Notes under the pieces: model-generated
The model's input: only the letters and a program-made list of their open reading frames with translations
Told to the model about the DNA's origin: nothing
Databases searched by the model: none
Source: Echinometra lucunter
Taxonomy: Eukaryota > Echinodermata > Echinoidea > Camarodonta > Echinometridae
Assembly (NCBI GenBank): GCA_029962745.1
Contig: CM057165.1
Coordinates: 94,856 to 158,855 of the forward strand
DNA: 64,000 nt
Direction of reading: 5' to 3'
In this document: positions 57,812 through 64,000 of the stretch, piece after piece
How the letters are laid out: each line of letters begins with the position of its first letter
Numbering within the stretch: position 1 is the stretch's first letter
Translations under genes and position numbers: made by a program

Positions 57812-58540
57812 CTTTAAAAAATTTCACCATTGAACGACAAATACTGACGCAACCAAAATTGGCACTTTAAAGGGTAATTCCACCCTAGAAATTTCACGTT
57901 TCAATAAAGGGAGATCAATTTGAACAGCATTTAAAAAAACGAAATGAGCAAAATCAGTCAAAGAAAATTACACTCATTTACATTTTCTAGTAAACTACTC
58001 TCGGCTCTGCAAATTGGCAACACTGATGACATCATATGCGAGCAGCTCTCCATTCACTTTGTACATGAAATTTCACATTTTCTCAATTTTCTTGGAAGTT
58101 TAATTTTTCTAACCCCCATAGTCAGTGTATGTTCAGAAGAATTGCTTTTACATAACATACTTTGACTATGGGGTAAAAAGATGTGTAACTTCCAAGAAAA
58201 TTGAGAAAATGTGAAATTTCATGTACAAAGTGAATGGAGACCTGCTCGCATATGATGTCATCAGTGTTGCCAATTTGCAGAGCTGAAAGTAATTTACTAG
58301 AAAATGTAAATGTGTGTAATTTTCTTATTCTTTGACCGGTTTTGCTCATTTCTTTTTTTAAAATGCTGTTCAAATTTATCTCCCTTTATTGAAATAGTGA
58401 AACTTCTAGGGTGGACTTTCCCTTTAAGTGCAACATTTTTGCTTGTTCTGCTATGTTTTTCAGGGTTCTGCATCGAAAGTTTTTTTTGCCAAACCACACA
58501 ATGTGGATTTCTGTCATGAATGGGTCATTAGCTTCAAATC
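57812..58540 (+). repeat. Dispersed repeat, copy interrupted by the TTAA element
   Basis: The outer parts 57812-57866 and 58428-58540 together match 47520-47730. They share gacaaatactgacgcaac, aattggcac, then after the insert agtgcaac, gccaaaccacacaatgtgga and gtcatgaatgggt. Confidence 0.75.
57867..58427. mobile_element. TTAA-flanked fold-back element with about 250 bp arms
   Basis: TTAA at 57867-57870 and 58424-58427 flank termini aagggtaattccaccctaga and its near-complement ctagggtggactttccctt. The arms (about 57871-58120 and 58145-58423) are reverse complements along almost their full length, with islands ttgccaatttgcagagct, tgatgtcatcagtgttgcc, gtgaaatttcatgtacaaag and cccatagtca. The other copy of the host repeat (47520-47730) lacks it. 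A TTAA target suggests a piggyBac-type source; no transposase is present. Confidence 0.88.
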
Positions 58541-58925
58541 AAGATTGTTCTCCTTGTGGGTCCACTTTGGAAGAAATGTGAATGATTACCATCTGTACAT
58601 AGCATATCATCTTTAGCATGGCATTCTAGTAAAACTTGTTCTTCCTTCAGAAAGAATGAATAGGAAGTGGATCTTTGAATAAGGTGCATAAATGAGATTT
58701 TATGTTGTGTGAAAGTTCAGTTTTTTATTTTACCAAAGCAAATGTAAACAGATAGTATACATGTACTTGTTAATACACATAACAAGTAATAAAAGGACAA
58801 AAAAAATCTAGGTAGGTAGGTAGGTAGGAATCTAGTCTGCAGGCACAGACCCTAAATGACACTTTATTTAAATGCTTTGTGTCTTGAGAGAAGCCTAGCC
58901 AAAGTACCTACTCTCTTTGTCAACC

Positions 58926-59066
58926 CTGGGGAGCATTTCATGAAGAGTTTTGTCTGTGATTTTCACCGACTAATTTGCTGTCAGCCAATCAGATGTGAGG
59001 ATTTTCAGTAGCTTGTAACATTTGTCAGTGATTTTCACTGACAAAACTCTTCATGAAACACTCCAG
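58926..59066. mobile_element. Small hairpin MITE, CATTTCATGAAGAG termini
   Basis: gcatttcatgaagagttttg (about 58933) and its near-complement caaaactcttcatgaaacac (59042-59061) are inverted ends. The interior contains cagccaatcagatgtga (about 58981). The length is about 140 bp. Confidence 0.8.
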
Positions 59067-59430
59067 TCTTGAGCAGCTATAGTACATGGTCCCCACTGAC
59101 CTCCTTTAGTCTTCTACTCAGACCTCTATAGATGTGTTTTGATAGAGCAGGGTTTGTGCCTGCAAACTGAGTCATTTGATTAATTTGGTGTCTAGTTTGT
59201 AATCAATTGCTTTGGCAGAAATTTCAGTTGCCTGACTGAGCATATAGTAAAAATTTGGTTGGTTCACATACAATAGAGTGAGCTTAACTCAAAAGTCTGA
59301 ATACATATTAAAACAAATCAGATAGGGCTTCTGACAAAGGTGGCTCTTTATGGGAACTTAAAGCAATCAGTTTCTTTACAACCCTGATTATTTTACTTAG
59401 CAGTATTGGGCTCGATTGGATTATATTTAG

Positions 59431-59588
59431 GAACTTGATGAGCTTCAGCGTGCAAACCAGGGCCTACAGCAGCAGCTTGACAATGCATCTTCCACCAAGG
59501 ACAATTTAGAGGGCGCTCTCCATGATAAGAAGATGGCTTCTCAGAAGCAACACATGGACAATAAAGAAGTGCTGGCAGAGAAAGACAG
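59431..59588 (+). CDS. Coiled-coil protein exon (b)
   Basis: The exon lies between ttatatttag and gtatgcta. It is 158 bp (52 codons plus two bases), starting in phase 0, which matches the end of the exon at 57678. It encodes ELDELQRANQGLQQQLDNAS, STKDNLEGALHDKK, MDNKEVLAEKD. It is a continuous heptad coil with no globular domain. The protein was not recognised. No further exon was found to 64000. Confidence 0.75.
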
Positions 59589-59943
59589 GTATGCTACCAA
59601 GCATGAGGATGTCTTTATTCAACATGTGACAGAGATGTTGGCTTATGTGCGTCTAGAACAAATGTTGGAAATCACCAAAATTAATACAGTTCTTTAAATT
59701 TATTGTAACTTGTGCATGCATATGTAGCTTCATTTCATAACCGTGCATACAATGCCACGCTTTTATTGCGCGTTATTTGGCATAGACTTTGTGATGTCAT
59801 AGTGGTTATCGGTAGGTATTTTGGCCTAAAGTCGGCTTGCTTGCAAATTGAATACCTGCCCAGGTGACTAATAGGGTTAATGACATATCCATGGACAATA
59901 GTGCACTGACATCATATTGAAGAGAGGACCTCCCTATCATTGT

Positions 59944-60196
59944 GCTACCCCATGACAAAAGTAAGCAACTTTGTAGAATGAGTTTCTTAGTAAATGAAGA
60001 AAATATGTCACTGTTTCGTGTGAAAATCTATGGAGTTGCTTCTTTTTGATATGTCTATATTTCAGAAATTGGGGGTCTTGTGAGCTTAATTTCTGTATCA
60101 TGATATAGAGCAAACCTAATAAAGTACCCCATATCAAACAAAGTCAGTTTTAAAAGAAAGAAATCAGAGTTGCTTCCTTTTTTGCCATTGGACAGC
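59944..60196. mobile_element. GCTGTCCAAT MITE, copy 2
   Basis: Shares gagtttcttagtaaatgaag, tcactgtttcgtgtgaaaat and ttgccattggacagc with the copies at 52145 and 60449. The left end is diverged (gctaccccatgacaaaag). Confidence 0.75.
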
Positions 60197-60448
60197 AGCA
60201 TTGCCATCCCACGTTTAAGCCCCCTCGTCTGATTTAGCCAGGTTATGCATAAAAGAGCTTAGCTGCATCAGAATCTGTACTTGGCTGCAAGTTTGCCATC
60301 AAAGCATTTCTAGTTAAAGGCCAGTTAAAGAGGATAGGTAAGCAGGGCAGTGAATGGTTCACCTATCATCATATGTTCCAGTTACCACTGCTCCAGGGTT
60401 CATTTTGTCAAAGATACACAGTTAGGGTCATGGATTTAGATAAATACT

Positions 60449-60708
60449 GCAGTCCAATGACAAAAGCAAGCGACTCTCTAGAATAATTTTCTTAGTAAAT
60501 GAAGAAAATATGTCACTGCTTTATGCGGAAATCTATGATCTGTGGAGTTGCTTCCCATTTATATGCCTATTTTTCTGAAATTTGAGGCTGCGTGACCTTA
60601 ATTTCTTCATCATTTCATCAGTAGAGCATACAAAGAAGTACCCTCAAATTTTCAAAAAAGATCAATTTTGTAAAAAATCACAGTTGCTTTCTTTTGACAT
60701 TGGACAGC
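60449..60708. mobile_element. GCTGTCCAAT MITE, copy 3
   Basis: Left end gcagtccaatgacaaaagc, right end gacattggacagc. Same orientation as copy 2, 250 bp downstream of it, and with the same conserved interior. Confidence 0.75.
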
Positions 60709-63700
60709 CTTAACTAGGGATTAGGGATTGGTATACTGTTCAGTCCAGGGTTCAAGTTCAGTATTCAGTTAGTGTAAGGACTGACTTGGGGCAATTGTCA
60801 CTGGGGCTACTGGTCACAGCGGTCAAGCAATACCCAAGGGTTATATAGCACCCTTGCAGTGCTCAGACCAGCTGAGCCTACATGAAGTCTGAGTAGATTT
60901 GACCTTTGAATATAATTAATAGTAAGAAAGAAAGGGAACTGGATGTACCAGGGAAATTCAATCAGGACAGATCTTCAGTATCTCACAGAATCGCTGCAGA
61001 AGGATAAGACTGAAAAGAGGCCTCTGTTTTTTCATACTGTTCTAGATATGCTGACTTATCACAGAAACTTTGCGTTTAGTGGCTGACATCCTGAAAGTAC
61101 TGAAATAAAACTGACCTCATATACCCTTGAGTTGAGGAACTGAATGGTGTGTTTACATCATATTAGGAGCGTAAGAGTGCTTTGTTTATACTCGACTTTC
61201 GTGTGAGATAAAGATGCACAGTCACCACAGATCATGCTAGAATGAATGATCTTTGGAGGCTGCTTAGTCTTGAGCCTTGAGCCATGACCAACTGTTGATG
61301 TCCATCAAAAGTTTTAAGTGTTCAGCAGGGCTGGATAAAATGCTCAAAGATTTAAAAAGGTCGGAAAAGAAAGTCAAGTGATTGTGATACAATGTGCTTG
61401 CCATTCCTTTTTTTGTTCTATTTATTTTTTGTTTTCTTTGCTTTAACAGAATAAAAATATGTTAATGATGCAGAGCTCCTGATGTAAGGTGTTGGATAAT
61501 TATTTGAAAGTGAGCTAGTCTCTCTGTCTTGAAAGATCCATGGTTGAGCTAATTTTCATTCTCCCATGTGATCATTTATTCATTGTGATGATACTTGACA
61601 TTCACCCATAGGCCTATACATTTAAAGGGGGTCAGTAATGGGCAGCAAAAATGAATTCAGTTCCAATTCTTTCATTACCTTTCCTAATTTTTTACCCTCT
61701 CTCTCTCATGCTGTTTCATTCATTCATTCCCCGTTAAGGCTGTGAACCTCACTGTAATAATGTCATCAGTGGGCCTCCTGTATTAACATTTTTCCTTGGA
61801 AGTGTCTGCACCTCATTAAAGCCTAATTTCCAGGGCATGGCCTTCTCTATGATAGATTTATTCAGCGTAGTATTCAAGCTGCTTTTCATATTTGACTAAT
61901 CCGGTCATTTCCTTTTTTTAGGGCTGTTCCTACAGGCTCTTCTGTGTCTCCTGGACATGAGGACATTAGAGTATCGATTTTCCTTATGCAGAAAGCTAGG
62001 ACTTCTTGTTGTATACAGGAGACCTGTGTCTTTACATTATTTGGGGTGTAGGGGCTTTGAAGGATTAATTCCGCAGTTTAAAGGCTCTAGGAAATGACCT
62101 TAAAAATCAAGTTGAAATTAGGAATGTCATGCAGAGATTTCTTGAATATGTTCCAACAATCAGACTTTTTCTGATCATATGTTGTCACAGTGGTACACGA
62201 GCTGTTTATGTTGTAGACCCGATGTGTTTCAAATTTCTTTTTGATTAGTTGATAATTGATAACCTACATTAGGGCAGTTCTGTGAAGTGTGTCCTAAATG
62301 ACATGTCTTTTATCCATTTATTTGATCAAAAAATAGAAATCACTCAACATGATCTTTGACTGATACTATAGTTTTTTTCTAGTATGACACCCAATGTTCC
62401 TACCAATGGATTTTCTTTTCTTTTTTTTTTCTTTTTTATAAAATAGATGGAGTAAAAACATGTTGTACAGGCCACACTCCACAGAACTGCCTATCGCAAC
62501 ATGAGAGGTGATTAGGGGTTGTAATACCTTGTGTATCATAATCTTAGCTTTCTTTACTACAAGTAACTGCCCAGCATGTATTACATACATGTAGGTCAAT
62601 TAAAGTATGTGTGTTTCCTTGAGTTTTGGTTTCCCTTATGCTAATTTGCAAGGCTTAGCCTATTTCATTAATTCCTCCTTCCTCCTTGAAAATATAGCAA
62701 TCCAGGGTCCTGTGGCTTGAAGTCTTAACCTGGAATAGTTGAAGAGAAGTGGTAAATTGCTTTATAGAGTTGTTCTTGGAATGAGAGACAGGGGATTGCC
62801 CTATTCATACCATCCTTAAGAGGCCCTATACATGTGTTTCCTTATGTCTGTAGTTAAAGATTTGGGTTTCCTTGAAGTTTCAGTTTCATGTAAGTCTAAT
62901 TTATTTTCCAGGCATGGTACTGTATATGTAATTTTTTCTCAACCTTTCCTTCACCTTATTGTCATGGTGTCCATCTATCCAGGGCCTTCGAGGCATCTTA
63001 TGGATCAAACTCCAAATTAGAATTTTCAGTTTTCTTCCATAAAGAGCTAAGGAAGGCTATCAAGGGCATTATCCTAAAAATGCTGTCTACCATAGCCCAA
63101 AACTTTCTTTACTTCAAGGATTAATTTTGTTATGATTTATGCAGTTTCCTTAAAGTATCATTTCTCACTATGATGATTTTCTATGGCATTGGTCTTTTAT
63201 GATTTCCCCTTTTCCAGTGTCATGTTCTTATCTTGATTTAACTTATGATGTAACTTCCTCTTGGATAAGTTTCCCATCCTCATACATTCTTTAGAGAGCA
63301 TAATATACAGTGTATTGCTATTTCACCCAATGACTTCCATATATTTGACAGAATACCATGTGAAGTGCTTAAAATCTAAATTGTATCAACCACTCTAGAA
63401 ATGTAATCTTTTATTATTAACTTGTATTATTATGATATTCCACTCACTTGTTAGAGGATGTGCAATTTTTGCGAAGACGAGGGTGGGTATGTAGAAAGTT
63501 ATAATGAATATAACCTTGGTGGGTTAAATAGGCTCAGTCGTTGCCATGAATAACCGAACCAGTGTTTTAATTCCTCTTTCATGGGGCCTCTTGCCAACAT
63601 GTAACTAATCTTAGATGACATGAAAACAACATCAGGCGTAGCTCCAGGGTAGTTTGACATAGGACTTGCTACATGTATGAATTTGTAAAGTGTGCAAATA

Positions 63701-64000
63701 ATATGTTCATTCTCAGTCATTGTATTCTGTTTTTCATGTTTGATTTCTTGAAAAGGACACATCAAAACGGTGATTTTTTTTTTTAAATATTTATACTTGA
63801 CTTTCATGAGCAAGCAGTGTGATTGATATATGTATTTTTTTTTATATCCACTGCATTTTTTCCACTTTCTTCTTAGCTAACTTCTGCCTTTTCATTCTTT
63901 GTATTTTTTTCATTCACTCTCTCTTCCTTATGTCTATGCTTGTATTTACTTAGAAATGTACACTCTATTGGGGTGTTGCAAGAAGGTTGCAATCAATTGC
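60709..64000. other. Intron-like DNA without recognised exon
   Basis: About 3.3 kb of AT-rich sequence. No frame with family motifs or coil periodicity supported by splice sites was found. It is probably the next intron of the + strand coiled-coil gene. A possible short exon after ccttttttta|g near 61920 was considered but is unsupported. Confidence 0.4.

Noticed and set aside
61915..61990. Possible short + strand exon after a T-rich tract
   Set aside because: No clear donor, no coil periodicity and no phase agreement with the exon at 59431.

Overview
The window is eukaryotic, AT-rich, intron-dense and repeat-laden DNA. It carries small symmetric phase 1-1 exons for EGF, SRCR and sushi domains, several non-LTR retrotransposon remnants, and many fold-back/MITE and hAT-like DNA elements. 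Expanded SRCR/EGF genes, a long CDK5RAP2/myomegalin homologue and this repeat mix suggest an invertebrate deuterostome, most likely an echinoderm such as a sea urchin; the species is an inference.

Three assembled blocks are separated by two runs of exactly 500 N (45384-45883 and 56717-57216), so relative order and orientation across the gaps is not proven by sequence. Block 1 (1-45383) holds, on the + strand, a mosaic extracellular protein gene: a six-Cys sushi exon, two short Trp-rich linker exons, three EGF exons, three SRCR exons, a dead EGF exon copy, four more EGF or EGF-like exons and a third Trp-rich linker. All 14 recognised live exons are a multiple of three long, flanked by AG/GT and in phase 1-1, so any of them could be skipped or duplicated without breaking the frame. 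Neither the certain start nor the 3' end (membrane anchor or stop) was found; the 3' end may lie in the first gap. A receptor or secreted pattern-recognition/adhesion role is inferred from domain content only.

Block 2 (45884-56716) holds, on the - strand, the C-terminal half of a CDK5RAP2/PDE4DIP (centrosomin/myomegalin) family coiled-coil protein. Its exons are colinear with the vertebrate family but are broken by about a dozen apparent frameshifts, unlike the clean exons of block 1. The N-terminal half and the last exon are absent. Block 3 (57217-64000) has two joined coiled-coil exons on the + strand: either a divergent neighbour, or the missing upstream part of the same gene placed in the wrong orientation.

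Introns and intergenic DNA are filled with mobile elements: remnants of CR1/L2-like LINEs (1455-3640, 9165-9362 and 36316-36990), an L1/Tx1-like LINE (5290-7480), two hAT-type elements with perfect 15-16 bp terminal repeats and near-perfect 8 bp target duplications (15099-16435 and 26294-27882) that carry a roughly 165 bp internal repeat with a CGCTCGC near-palindrome, a TTAA-flanked fold-back element with a paralogous empty site (57867-58427), several long inverted-repeat elements, small hairpin MITEs, and tRNA-derived repeats. No operon, CRISPR array, rRNA gene or convincing functional tRNA gene was seen.
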